Assembly (NCBI GenBank): GCA_928212115.1
Contig: CAKMRJ010003334.1
Coordinates: 108,240,680-108,304,679, forward strand
Direction of reading: 5' to 3'
From: Lactuca virosa
Lineage: Eukaryota > Streptophyta > Magnoliopsida > Asterales > Asteraceae
Length of the DNA stretch: 64,000 nucleotides
Shown here: positions 45,817 through 57,473 of the stretch, piece by piece
How positions within the stretch are numbered: the stretch's first letter is position 1
How the letters are laid out: the number at the start of each line of letters is the position of its first letter
Made by a program: the position numbers and the translations under genes
Notes under the pieces: generated by a model
What the model saw: the letters and a program-made list of their open reading frames with translations, nothing else
Told to the model about the DNA's origin: nothing
The model's database searches: none

Positions 45817-46058
45817 AAAGATGCCATGCAGAATGAGTATGATGCACTTATGCGAAATAGAACTTGGTCCCTAGTTGATTGTCCCACTAATGTTAATCTT
45901 GTAGGCTGTAAATGGATTTACAGGATCAAAAGGAAGTCGGATGGTACGATTGAACGACACAAAGCCCGTCTCGTGGCTCAAGGATACAGTCAAAAGGAGG
46001 GTATCGACTACTTTGACACGTTTAGCCCAGTCATCAAGCCCACCACCATCCGTTTATA
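45814..46058 (+). pseudogene. Copia RT N-terminal fragment
   Basis: KDAMQNEYDALMRNRTWSLVD, CKWIYRIKRKSDGTIERHKARLVAQGYSQ and DTFSPVIKPTTIRL are the start of an RVT_2 domain. It is truncated on the left at the microsatellite and on the right at the inverted LTR fragment. Confidence 0.85.
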
Positions 46059-46234
46059 AGGTTTAGCTCATGATTACAGTAGAAAGTAACTCAAAAACAA
46101 GATCTAGTAGCTCACACATGGTTCACGCAAGAGATAAAGTAAAGAGTAAACTTAGATTGCCTTTAATCTCCTTAAAATCGAAGGTTAGGGTTTTCTCCAC
46201 GAATTTCAGAGCTTTAGCTGCACCTTTAGTCGCA
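46059..46234 (-). repeat. Inverted fragment of the Athila/Tat-like LTR
   Basis: Reverse complement of about 61027-61205 with some differences, including the block AGGTGCAGCTAAAGCTC; ends at AGTCGCAAAT. Confidence 0.85.
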
Positions 46235-48202
46235 AATGAAGAGAATATGTTCGAGAGGAACCGTCGGGAATTCCGGTTGATGACGAAATCCCCATGGATT
46301 GGTACAACATAGAGCTACGTAGGTACCAAGATGACCTCGGACGAAGCATGAACTATCAAAATGAGTCATTCGTTCACTTGTTTAATTAATTGAATCTTGC
46401 GCCAAGGGATGGACCGAGGTACCCTTATGTGCGAAGCTGGGATGAGCGGATTAGTCAACACCAAAATCAAGCCGGAAGAAGCGGAGTTGGAGGAGATGAA
46501 GATGAAGATGAAGAATGATATCTTTTGATTTTTATTTGTTTGGTTTGGTTATAGACAATTTTTATTTGTTTTTGTGTGCTTGATTGATGTTTAAACTCTT
46601 AGTAGTTAGGATTAAGTAGGAATTTTTATTGTTTTCCTTTCCTATCACTTTTGTTTTGTTTTTGATCTTTTCAGTTGAGGTTAAGGGATGCATGCAAGGT
46701 TCTAGAGTCAAGGCTAACCAAGTGAGAAATCGAGTCTAGGCGAGAGGGAAAACGACGTTTTGAGTCACGTTATGAGTCTGATTGAGAGAAGAGTTATTAA
46801 GTGATTATTTACTGAAGCAAAATGAGGGAAAATATTAGTTTAATATTACCCACATACATCAGCAATGGACCTGGGCAGAATACATGTTTTTTTTCACTCA
46901 GCGGTCTACTCGCCGAGTGCACTTTATGGATTCGACGAGTCCAAGTTAAAATCCACGACTTTTCTGCCAATTACGCTACAACTCGGCGAGTTCCCATACC
47001 TAATCGACGAGTTGCTCATTCTTCTACTATCAATCTGATGATTTGATGACAGTTGACACGGCCATTGGTTGTATTCTTTGAGGATCATTTTCCGAAGCTT
47101 TTTCCACTACATTAGGAGCTGTACCACACGAGATTTTGACACCCAAGGTATGGATGAGCTGTTCCCATGTCTAAATTCAATTGAAGATGGAGTTTCAAAT
47201 GAAGAACATCAACCTCGCGACTACTATCCCAGGGGAGTTTGTTCCAATTCCCTCTTTACTTTGTCATTTTCTTTATCATGCATAATATGCAATGAGGGCA
47301 TTGCATAAATTAAGTGTGGGGTAAGGGTTGATCATATTAGTTACATTAGAATCCTAATTTAGGTATTATTTTGAAATTTTTGCATTAAAATTGATAGGAT
47401 TAATTTAGAAAATTTTGGTAAAGCAATTAGGACTCCATGCTAGTATTATGTTTGATGATTGCATGAAGACCCAAATGTTTAGTTGAGCCAATATACGTTC
47501 TAGTGCATTTGTGACCCATTTATTCTAGTGAAATCATGGGACAAAAACACAACTTCGCTTAGTTTGAGGGATGCAATATGTTTAGCATCGTGTAGCTGAA
47601 ATGTATCCAGGAAAACTAATACTTTAACCAATAAAGGTTGAAGTTGAGTGCCCTTGCTTAAGCATGTAGGTTTGGAGTGAAAAAAGTGAGTTACATGTGA
47701 AAAAAAAAAGAGAATTACAAGAAAAGTTGTAGAATTTTTGGAGCAATCAAAGTATGAAGCAAGATCAAAATTCTAAAAATGTTCAAAAGGTGAAGATACC
47801 AAAAATCAAACAAAAAGGTGGTGAATTCAAAGAAATCAAGATCAAATTATCAAAAATTAAGAATTCTAAAAAGCTCCATAGTGGTATCAAAAAGTTGTAA
47901 TTGTCTAGATTATGTATGCTTGGGTTGCTCAACCAAAAATACCTTGAGGTTAGGAAGTTTTCTACAGATGGATTCGGAGGGATGCATAAAATGAGCATTG
48001 TTCAAAAGAAGTGGGAGAGTTTTTATCAGGATTGTTAGTAGTTAGAATTGAGGGTGGTCCTTAGGAAAAATTTTAGACACAAATGCATGCGTTGCGGTCT
48101 TGGCATAATGGCTGGGTTGGAATGGGATTGTTTTATGTGATGCTAGTATGTTTAAAATTCAGTTTTGCTTGGGGGCAAGCAAAAGTCAAGTGTGGGGTAT
48201 TT
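46235..48202 (+). other. 3' internal region of an Athila/Tat-like Gypsy element
   Basis: Coding remnants near 46250-46515 (IPMDWYNIELRRYQDDLG, ending in an acidic GDEDEDEE tail). The ACTCGNCGAGT palindromes follow (46908-47013), then non-coding DNA with the phrase AAGTGTGGGGT at 47309 and 48187. The last abuts the LTR. Its counterpart on the other element is 62072-62110 on the minus strand. Confidence 0.65.
46908..47013 (+). repeat. ACTCGNCGAGT palindrome cluster in Gypsy interior
   Basis: ACTCGCCGAGT at 46908-46918 and ACTCGGCGAGT at 46981-46991, with half sites TTCGACGAGT (46931) and ATCGACGAGT (47003). Confidence 0.85.
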
Positions 48203-48229
48203 TGATATGTGCATATTTAGCTATATATT

Positions 48230-48550
48230 TGAAGGGTCCAGTTAATGGTTTGGTCTAGACTTTCATTGTAATAGTTCTTTATGAGTCTTTAATGTGTTTT
48301 TGGTGTTGTTTAGCAGTTTACGGCCGTAAACCCAGTTTGCGGCCCAAGTCAAGTATAAATAGAGGAGTTGTAGGTCTTTGTCTAGTTGTTGATGCTATAG
48401 TGTTCACGGTTCATTCTGTCGAGTTGTACCAAACGTTTTATGCAATAAACGTGTGCAAGCTTGATTTCTTTTCTTCTTCTACTTCTATTGTGATTGCTAT
48501 TGATTGTTTGTTGCTTGATCATTGGTAAAGATCCGTTTCAGGACCTTACA
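48230..48550 (+). repeat. 5' LTR of Sirevirus-like element (321 bp)
   Basis: TG...CA ends. A single palindrome TTTACGGCCGTAAA (48317-48330) lies 23 bases before TATAAATA (48354-48361). Confidence 0.93.
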
Positions 48551-48552
48551 AT

Positions 48553-48564
48553 TGGTATCAGAGC
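48553..48564 (+). other. Primer binding site of Sirevirus-like element
   Basis: TGGTATCAGAGC, two bases after the LTR. Confidence 0.93.
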
Positions 48565-48707
48565 AAAACCGGTGTCAAAGCTTCATTCAATCGAGTTTTT
48601 AGCTGTTTAGATTGATCATTCCTTACTGTTCGAGATTGGTTTTGGTGTTTTCGTGGTTAAAGGGATTGAATCTACTCCAAAATCGCGTTTTCGAAGAACT
48701 TCTGGGA

Positions 48708-48965
48708 GTTTACTGCCGACCGTAAACTCAGTTTACGGCTGTAAACTCAAGAACTTAATCAACCGTAAACTGTGAATCTTCATTAACCGTAAACTAAGCT
48801 TCAATAACCGTAAACACTTAAACCGTAAACATCCAAACCGTAATCATCCGACCGTAAACTCAGTTTACGGCCGTAAACTCATTAACCGTAAACGCAATTT
48901 ACGGTCGTAAACACATTAACCCTAAACGCAGTTTACGGTCGTAATCACATCAACCGTAAACTTCT
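48708..48965 (+). repeat. Palindrome array between PBS and gag
   Basis: Full and half sites of TTTACGGCCGTAAA every 15-30 bases, including a perfect copy at 48863-48876, variants TTTACGGTCGTAAA and TTTACGGCTGTAAA, and many single CCGTAAAC. The array ends about 30 bases before the gag ATG. Confidence 0.92.
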
Positions 48966-48993
48966 TTCTGACATTAATTTGCTTTAATTTCTG

Positions 48994-51919
48994 ATGGAAT
49001 CTCAAAGTCAAACTCGTTTTCACGAACTTGATACTGTCATGGGCACTACTACGCGTATTCCAAGATTAATGTCTGCAGATGGTTTTCCTGAGTGGAAAAA
49101 CAGGATTGAGAAGTACATTAAAATGAAGGACTTTAAAGTCTGGAGAAGCATTCTTAGAGGCCCTGTTAGAATCACTATGACAGTTGGAGGACAAGTGATT
49201 GACAAAGCTGTTGAAAACTACACAGATGAAGAGTTTGAAAAAGTGGAAGAACAGGAAAGGGCTTTAGCCACTCTAACCATGGCATTATCTCCTGATATTG
49301 CTCAAGGTTTTCGAGAGTATACTTCAGCTAAAGATTTGTGGGAAGCCCTAATTGAGGTATATGAAGGCAATGAAGATATGAAGGAGAGTCGCCAGGACAT
49401 GTTGCGACAAAAGTTCAATATGTTCAACTACATTCCCGGAGAGACTCTTGAAGCACAGCTGCAGCGGTTCACAACTCTCACCACTGACATGAATATATCT
49501 GGGATTTTCTTGACCAAGTCAGAGATTAACAAGAAGCTTCTGAATGCTCTTCCTAGGTCATGGGACATGAATGTTGCTGTGATTAAGAAGACCAAGGATC
49601 TGAATCGCCTCACTCTTGCTGAAATCATGGCGATCATCAAAGCTTGTGATATTGATGACAAACAGAGAGAGATTAACCATGTGAACTCGTACTCAACTGC
49701 AAATCTTGGAATTTCATCCAACAATGCTCTCTCATCAATCATGTCTTCCTCAGGTCAAGCTTTTGTTGCTCAACAACCTCAGATTCAGACCTTCGCTGTT
49801 GCATCATACATTCCTCATTCTCAAAGCCAGCCATTTGTCACTCAACAAGTTGTTCCCCCTCCAAATGTGCCAGTTGTAGCCTCTTCCTCAAACTCGAAAG
49901 ACACTGATGAAAATCTGGCTCTAGCCACTGGGCTTGTTAACTGATACAATGCTTTTATAGCTGGAGAGCTTCCACCTCAGTTGTCATTTGCTGACCTGGA
50001 TCAGATTCATCCAGAAGACGTGGAAGAGATGGACATTACATGGCAAATTGCTATGGCTGTTTTCAGGGCCAAGCAGTTTGCTAAAAAGACAGGGAAGAAC
50101 AACTGGGGCATGAATGCTGACAAGAAGGTGGGATTCAACAAGGGCATGTTGCGATGTTTCAACTGTCACTAGCCGGGTCACTTTGCTCGTGAGTGTCCAA
50201 AACCAAATCGTAGGACGAACAACAACAAGACAATGGTTGCAGTGGGAAACAATCGTGCAGGTGTTGCGGTTAATGGTGAGACAGCTATGGTCGCTCAATC
50301 CTTTGACTGGGAGAACCAGATTCAGGCTTTGAATATTTCAGGGCCAGAAAACGCTCACCTAGCTCAAATTGATGATGCTCCCCTGAAGAATGATGCAGTT
50401 GATCCTGACACAGAAATGATGGAGCTGCAGTTTGCTATGATGGTGTCTTCTACTTCCGAGCCCAGGAAGAGTGAGGTAAATCTACCATCTTGTTCTCAGG
50501 CATGTAATGAATATGTTAAACTTCTTCATGATGAAATTCAATTATTACGTAGAGAAGTAGAGGACCTTAGATATGAGGGCTATCAACTCAGGAAAGGACA
50601 AAAACCCCTTAAGGCCCAGTTAGAAACAAAAATAAAAGATTTTAAAAGAATTCAGACAGAATACAGTGAAAAATGTGAACTTTATGATTATGTTAAGAGA
50701 CAAAATGATGAGTTAATTACTGAGCTTGATACATTAAAGAGACAATTTGAAACTGCAAATTTTGATTTTAGAAAATTTGATGGATCAAGCGACGTAGTTG
50801 CCAACATGATTGATCACTGCATGCAGTTCAAACGAAACCAACAAAAGGGTTTAGGATATGATAGTGTACCTCCTCCTTATAATCATACATATCAGTATCA
50901 ACCCCTATCCAAGGATGAGATTGCCAACGAACCATTCATGGTTTATGGCAAGCCATCTGGTTTCGTTTCAGGAGGATTTATAAATGTTGAAAGTACTAAC
51001 GTTTCTACTTCCCCTGCAGATCAATCCTTAGATCAGGCAAAGCGTGAAGTTGGAGAATCTGTTTCTGTTTCTGTTTCTGATTCTGATATTTTTGTTTCAA
51101 ATGAAAAAGTTTTTGTTTCTGATATTAAAACTGAGAATGTTTCGTGTGATGCTTCCACATCTGCTACTGTTGAATTTGATTTCTTTGATATGTTTGATGA
51201 ACTGTTTGGTAATTCTGATGCTTGTGATTCTCATGAAAACCCATCAATTCCACAAGTCACACCATCTGAGGCACCCTCACTTATCTCACAAACCTATTTC
51301 TCATGCATGTTCTTCTGAGAAGAGTAAGAGTGTCTGTCAAGAAAATAAATCTGAGAAATGCAGTACAAGTTCAAATAATAAACAGATTTGTTTTAATTGT
51401 GGTGTTGGTGGTCATATAGCTAGGAATTGTCAAAATAGGATCTTTGTAAACTATATGTCACCAAGAGGAGAGAACGAATCTCGAGGAAGGTCTTTAATTA
51501 GAAAATCCTCAAGAACTCGTTCTCGAAATGATGATTGGAAAGATGATCGAAGCAGAAAAAGGGCTGTGTTTCAAAAGAATAAAAAGGTTTTTCATAACAA
51601 AGCTCCAAATAGTTTGCCAAAACCGAACAAGGCTCCGCCAAGATCGGTATCGTCAAAAAGCAGTTCTGGATATTCAACCACTTCTAGTAGAACATCCAGA
51701 GGCTCAGTGCAAACTAATAAGAAACCTATTTCAAAACCACCTGAGAATATTATAAAACCTAAATATCATTGGATGCCCAAATCAATTTCCAATCCATCAT
51801 CATCATCCTCTGAAGTGATTAGAAATGAGGATCCTAAATTGAAAACATTAAAAGATAAATCAGAGAAAGCGAAAAGGAAACCCAGGACAGTGATGACCTG
51901 GGTTCCCAAATCTAAATGA
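48994..51919 (+). pseudogene. gag: gag of Sirevirus-like element
   Basis: Gag polyprotein. The N-terminus MESQSQTRFHEL leads into a DUF4219/UBN2 capsid region (WKNRIEKYIKMKDFKVW, QRFTTLTTDMNISGIF). TGA at 49942 and TAG at 50170 interrupt a single frame. The second falls inside the first zinc knuckle, CFNCH*PGHFAREC. A coiled-coil segment follows (LRREVEDLRYEGYQLRKGQ, 50545-50760), then PPPYNHTYQYQ and a Ser/Val/Asp-rich tract. A frame change near 51290 leads to the second zinc knuckle CFNCGVGGHIARNC (51388-51429), a very basic Arg/Lys/Ser tail and TWVPKSK. The stop overlaps the pol ATG (ATGA, 51916-51919). Confidence 0.88.
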
Positions 51920-54900
51920 TCCCGCTCATTTTGCAGGGACAGTTGCGGAGGAATGTCGTCCGCCCTTGGTACGTCGACAGCGGCTGCTCCCGGCATATGA
52001 CAGGAGACATCTCCCAATTGAGCGACATTCAATCTTTGAATGGGGGGTATGTTTCCTTCGCGGGCGGAGATGGTGGCAAGATCACTCAGAGAGGAACCGT
52101 TACGAATGGAGTGCTAAGCTTTGAAAATGTCAACTTTGCTCCCGAGTTAAAGCATAGCTTGTTGAGTGTTTCCCAAATTTGCGACAAAGGCTATTCTACC
52201 CATTTTACCGATAAAGAATGCATGATTCTCAAGCCAGGCATTGTCATCCCGGAAGAGTGGATTCTCGTCAAATCTAAGCGGGATGGGAATGCTTACATTA
52301 TTGACATGAACAGTAACATACCTGAACAAGTCACTTGCCTATTTTCAAAAGTCTCCGAACAAAACGCAATGTTGTGGCACCGACGACTCGGTCATGCTAA
52401 CGCGAAAAACCTAAATCGCCTTGCTAAGAATGAGATGGTCCGAGGCTTACCTGTCAGAGACTTTATTACATTTGAGAAGTGTGTGTCCTGTGCCCAAGGA
52501 AAACATCATAGAAAACCACACCTGCCAAAGCAAGTCAACTCAATCAGTCAGGTGCTCCAATTATTGCATATGGACTTATTTGGTCCGGTCAACGTCCTGA
52601 GCATCAACAGAAGTTCGTACTGTCTAGTTGTGATCGATGATTTCTCTCGTTTTACGTGGGTCTTCTTCTTATCCAACAAAGTTGGGGTTGCTGATCTGAT
52701 AAAGAAGTTCATTGTGATGATTGAGAATCAAACCAACAACCAGGTGAAGGCGCTTCGTACTGACAATGGAACTGAGTTCAAGAATGCGGTTCTTGACCAT
52801 TTTTGCGCAGAAAAGGGGATCGTGCGTCAATACAGCTCTGCTCACACGCCTCAACAAAACGGTGTTGCTGAAAGGAGAAATAGAACTTTAAAAGACGCTG
52901 CAAGGACAATGCTTTGTGATTCTAAATTACCTGTTTTCTTTTCGGCCGAGGCGATTAACACTGCTTGCTACGTGCAGAATCGTGTTCTAATCAACAAAGC
53001 TCAGATGAAGACACCGTACGAGATTCTCTATGGACACAAGCCTTCAGTCAGCCATTTCCGTGTATTTGGCTGCCCTTGCACCCTTCTTCACTTGGAATCC
53101 AACCCTAAATTCAATGCCAAAGCCGATGATTGTTATTTTGTAGGGTATGCTGCGCGCACCGCGTATAGGGTTTACAACAAGAAGACTAAGCAGATTGTCG
53201 AATCCTATGACGTGCGCTGGTTGGAGGAGAATGAAACAGACGCTCGAGTGGGTCCTGACTGGTTATTTGATTACACATCGCTTTTCAAATCCTTAAATGT
53301 GTCTTCAGATGGTTCAAATGGATCCTCTTCTGGTTCGAAGATTGTTTCTAAAGACGAAGACGAAGAAGTTGTTTACAGACCTCCAACGGTTGAGGGGGAG
53401 TCCTCTGCTCCATCTGAGGGGGAGTCCTCTGCTCCACCTGAAGGGGAGTCATCTGTTCGACTTGATAGTCCAGAGTCTAAAGTTCAAAAGGAAACTCCTG
53501 ATGCTGACGCTACACCTCTTACTCCTATTGAAAGAGAGTTCATGTCTAGAGATGCTTCCGCTGTCACTCCAACTTTTATGGAACTACTTTTTCCTAAAGA
53601 AATTGCTAATGAGTTTGTAGCAGATTCATCTAATGTGGATCAATCAGCAAATGATGGAGGTTTCAACATTCACACTCTTCCTGTTTCACTCAATGATATC
53701 AGCCAAGACATACCTTCAAGAATTCAACGCGATCATCCGATCGATAACGTCATTGGTCAGCTGGGTGATGGAGTTAAAACCAGAAGTCAGAGTGGAGATG
53801 TCAATGCATGTCTCTATTGCTTTATATCTCAAATAGAGCCCAAGAACGTTGAAATGGCTTTCAATGAGCCCAGCTGGGTAGATGCGATGCATGAAGAGCT
53901 AAATCAGTTTAAAAACCTCAGGGTTTGGAAATTGGTTGAGTTACCAAAGGGCAAAAGGTCTCTTGACACACGGGGTCTATCGAAACAAGCAGGACGATTC
54001 TGGTGTAATAGTGCACAATAAAGCAAAGTTGGTGGTTTGCGGGTTTCGACAAGTTGAGGGTCTTGATTATACTGAGGTTTATGCTCCCGTGGCTCGCTTG
54101 GAGGCTATTCGTATCTTCCTTGCATATGCTTCCTACATGAAATTCACGGTTTACCAAATGGATGTCAAGACTGCCTTCTTGTATGGCAAGGTGAAGGAAG
54201 AAATCTACGTTGATCAACCCCCTGGGTTCGTTAACTCAAAATTTCCTAATCATGTCTACAAGTTGGACAAGGCGTTGTATGGGTTAAATCAAGCTCCTCG
54301 AGCATGGTATGCGACTCTAACAAAGCACTTGCTCGAGCATGGATACTCTCGCGGCACTATTGATCAAACTTTATTCATCAAGCATGTTGGTAATGATCAG
54401 ATTCTAGTCCGATCTACGTTGACGACATTATCTTCGGGTCTACCAGTCCACAGCTATGCAAAGAGTTTCATGGCGTGATGAAAAAGCGGTTTGAGATGAG
54501 TTCACTGGGTGAAATGACCATGTTTTTGGGGCTTCAGGTCAAACAAAATTCAACCGAAATCCTGCTACATCAAGCTAATTATGTGGAGGATATTCTTGAG
54601 AAGTTCGGGTTTCAAGACGCAAAACCTGCATCGACACCAATGGCTGAAAGACCCCTGCTGAATCCAGATATTGATGGTGAATCCGTAGATCAGACACACT
54701 ACAGATCGATGATCGGATCGTTGATGTATCTTACTACAAGCCGTCCCGACATCATGTTTGCAGTTTATCAATGCGCTCGCTATCAGGATAATCCTAAACT
54801 TTCACATCTTATTGCTGTCAAAAGGATTTTTCGGTATATCAAAGGCAGCCCAAAATTGGGTCTTTGGTATCCGAAGAATTCTGAATTTGATTTATATGCT

Positions 54901-55341
54901 TTTGCTGACAGTAATTATGGAGGCTGTGAGCTTGACAGGAAATTCCTTGGAGATAGGTTGGTGTCGTGGCAGTGCAAGAAACAGCATACCGTCTCCACCT
55001 CAACAGCAGAAGCGGATTACGTTGCTGCATCTGCTTGCTGTTCTCAAGTTATCTGGATCCAACATCAGCTATTGGACTACGGTTTGAATTATCTAGAAAC
55101 CCCCATTCACTGTGATAATGAGGCCGCGATTCAAATTACAAAAAATCATGTCCAACATTCCAAAACCAAGCACATTGATATCAAAATTCATTTTATCAGA
55201 GATTGTTATGAGCGCTCGCGCATCCGGCTAGAACAGGTTCCCACTGCTAATAATGCGGCGGATCTGTTCACCAAGCCTTTTAACAAAGCTCGATTCGATG
55301 TGCTTGTGGGATTTTTGAAAATGATTCGTTTTGAGGATTAA
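51916..55341 (+). pseudogene. pol: pol of Sirevirus-like element (PR-INT-RT-RH)
   Basis: Protease active site DSGCSRHMTGD (51976). Integrase zinc domain LWHRRLGHANAKNL...CVSCAQGK. Integrase core with three acidic residues in HMDLFGP, RTDNGTEF and GVAERRNR, so DD-E looks complete. A linker with three EGESSAP repeats (53392-53450) leads to RT from about 53850. One frameshift near 53972 (before VYRNKQDD) and another near 54410 break the frame; the catalytic YVDD is encoded at 54415-54426 just after the second. RNase H runs to 55341 (ADSNYGG, STAEADYVAA, CDNEAAIQ; ending FLKMIRFED). Apart from the two single-site shifts the enzyme set is intact. Confidence 0.93.
53392..53452 (+). repeat. In-frame triplicate with PPT-like GAGGGGGAG
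   Basis: Three copies of a 21-27-base unit encoding EGESSAP in the INT-RT linker. Each begins with a purine tract GAGGGGGAG or GAAGGGGAG like the element's PPT. Confidence 0.85.
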
Positions 55342-55976
55342 ATCTTTGTTATTGGTTAGGTTAGTTTTAAATTTGCGCATTTTAGTGATTTCATTCTCAC
55401 CCATGCACAAATTTAGGGGGAGAAATAAACAAAAACCAAACAAAAAAAATTGAAATTTTAAAAAAATCCAAAAACCTTTTGTTTCTGTTTTATTTTTTTC
55501 AGAAAACATTCAAAAATCCAAAAACATTGGTAAATTCAGAAAAATCAAAAATATTGTCGCTAACAGTTTTGCTTGTAGATATGGTACTGGGAAGTGATAT
55601 TATCAAGTGACAACAGGCAATCTGAGTCTGCGTAACATACCCAAAATTAAATTGTCTATGCTCTGTGTTTGATGCGCTGGTAGGCACGAAAGATTCTAAA
55701 AGGACTTGACTAGGCAGAGTTGAACTTAAGGAATTCATAGACTTGACAAATCTTGACCTAGTTAGATCCGTTTAGCCTGACAATACGACGCTTGGATAGG
55801 TTGAGCAGGGAGATAAATATGGGAATCTACTGGTCACATTAAAAGAACCTGTATCTGGAACCGTGGATTAACTTTTCCTCGATGTGCGGATTCTGTCCTT
55901 AATTCCGGTATTGATGGGGTGACTGGTGAATTCCGATAAATTAGGTATGTAGAAAATTGTTTTCTCTCTATCTGTC

Positions 55977-56246
55977 TGTTAGTCATATGTTGCTTCATTT
56001 GCGTGATCGAGAGATCCGACCTGGACTGTAACATATGCAACTCTATTTCTCTGCATCCTCTATCTATGCAACTATCTGTTAGCCATATATTGTCTCCTTT
56101 GCGTGACTCACAATCCGACCTGGTACACAGTATATGCATAATTCTTTTCTCAATCCCTCTAAAACTTCAGTTAGTCATATGTTTCACCCTCTGCGTGATT
56201 GGAAGAGATCCGACCTGGGTGTATAGCATATGCATTCTAAATCTAT
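55977..56246 (+). repeat. Three tandem ~95-base repeats
   Basis: Each unit reads GTTAG[TC]CATAT[GA]TTG...TGCGTGA...ATCCGACCTGG...CATATGCA. The two CATATG boxes in a unit are complementary. The same three units are present on the minus strand at about 19975-20230. Confidence 0.85.
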
Positions 56247-56884
56247 CTTCTCTCTTAATAATTGTCTGTTCACCCGATGTAAGGAGTATTCTGGAAGTCC
56301 TTGATTACTGGAGCATATCAGGAAGCGGGAAACATGTTCTAGTACAATTAAAATTGAACACTTACAGATTGTCTATAGATCTCGCTGCTCAATTTAGGTG
56401 GACAACAATATCCCTGGTCGTCGTCAGCTGAATGGTCCTTAAGAAATATTATCTAGGAACTTAGGATAACTTTGTCTTGTAACTAATGGTATGTCCTAAT
56501 TCTGTCACAATTTTTCGTGTTTAAGTAGACCACAATACCGGCGATCGACCAGACAAAGACGTGAAGATAAAGGTACCGACAAGTGGATTAAGGCTGTCTA
56601 ACAACTTTGATCCCAATATCACAAAATTATTTTCAGTGACTTTTGAGATAACTTTTTGTTTGTATTTATTTTATCTCATTTTTTAGATTTATTTTTATTT
56701 TATTTTTATAATTGTCAAAAATTTAAAATTTTAATTCTTAAATTTTAGAAATTATTTTATTTTATTTTTAGTTTAATTTTAATTTTACTTTAAAATTTTA
56801 AAATCCTCAAAAGGCTTTATTTTTGAAAAATTAATTGGGATTTGGACTGTGCCTTATACTGTGTGGGAGACAAGTAAAATTCAA

Positions 56885-56893
56885 AGCAGGTAT
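56885..56893 (+). promoter_or_regulatory. Putative internal TATA box for the downstream ORF
   Basis: GGTATAAAAGGTGG context, identical in the composite element (19281-19289, minus). A pyrimidine-rich leader follows. Confidence 0.5.
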
Positions 56894-57026
56894 AAAAGGT
56901 GGAGTTTACTGTTGGAAACCCTTTTCACCTCCTTTTTCATCCTTCCGGCCGCAAACTCTCTCCACTCTCTCTCATCCTCGAAAAATTTTTGTGTGTTTTT
57001 GCAAAATCGTTTAGTCCACATCAAAG

Positions 57027-57469
57027 GTATGCTAAAACCGACTGAGGAAATGGTGTTTGTTCATCGATTTGACTGTTACTGAGGGTTTAATCGAGGTTTT
57101 TCAGTTCGTCGGTGTTTACGGTTTAAGGAGGGCTTACGACCGTAAACAGTCTGAGATTACGGCCTGGAAGCTTACGACCGTAAACTCCTTTTGGAGCTTA
57201 CGACCGTAAACTCCGTTTACGGTCAGGAGATTACTGCAATGGGTTTACGGCCGTAAACCCAATTTGGACCGTAAACCCTATTTTGACCATTTTTTACAGT
57301 AAACCCAATCTGGACCGTAAACCCAATTTTGACCTCGTTTGACCGTAAACTCAAAATTTTTGATCAAAATATTTCTTTTTAAGGCCAAAATGAAATTATT
57401 TAATTAAGAAAACTTGAAGCTTTAACTGCTCAAATCTTTTGTTGTCTTACTTGGCCTGGTTTAGTGCAG
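57027..57469 (+). other. Putative 5'-UTR intron holding a palindrome array
   Basis: CATCAAAG/GTATGC donor and GTTTAGTGCAG/ATCAATGG acceptor, four bases before the start codon; both conserved in the other element. 57117-57350 holds about a dozen TTTACGG/CCGTAAAC sites, with TTTACGGCCGTAAA near 57245. Confidence 0.5.
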
Positions 57470-57473
57470 ATCA

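Larger units (their letters stand above)
55342..57026 (+). other. Spacer between pol and downstream ORF
   Basis: Begins with a PPT-like tract (AATTTAGGGGGAGAAAT, 55408-55424) and A-rich DNA. It contains three diverged repeats with CATATG, TGCGTGA and ATCCGACCTGG (55977-56246), a 240-base block conserved in the composite element (56190-56431), an A/T-rich stretch and a TATA box (56885-56893). Confidence 0.75.
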
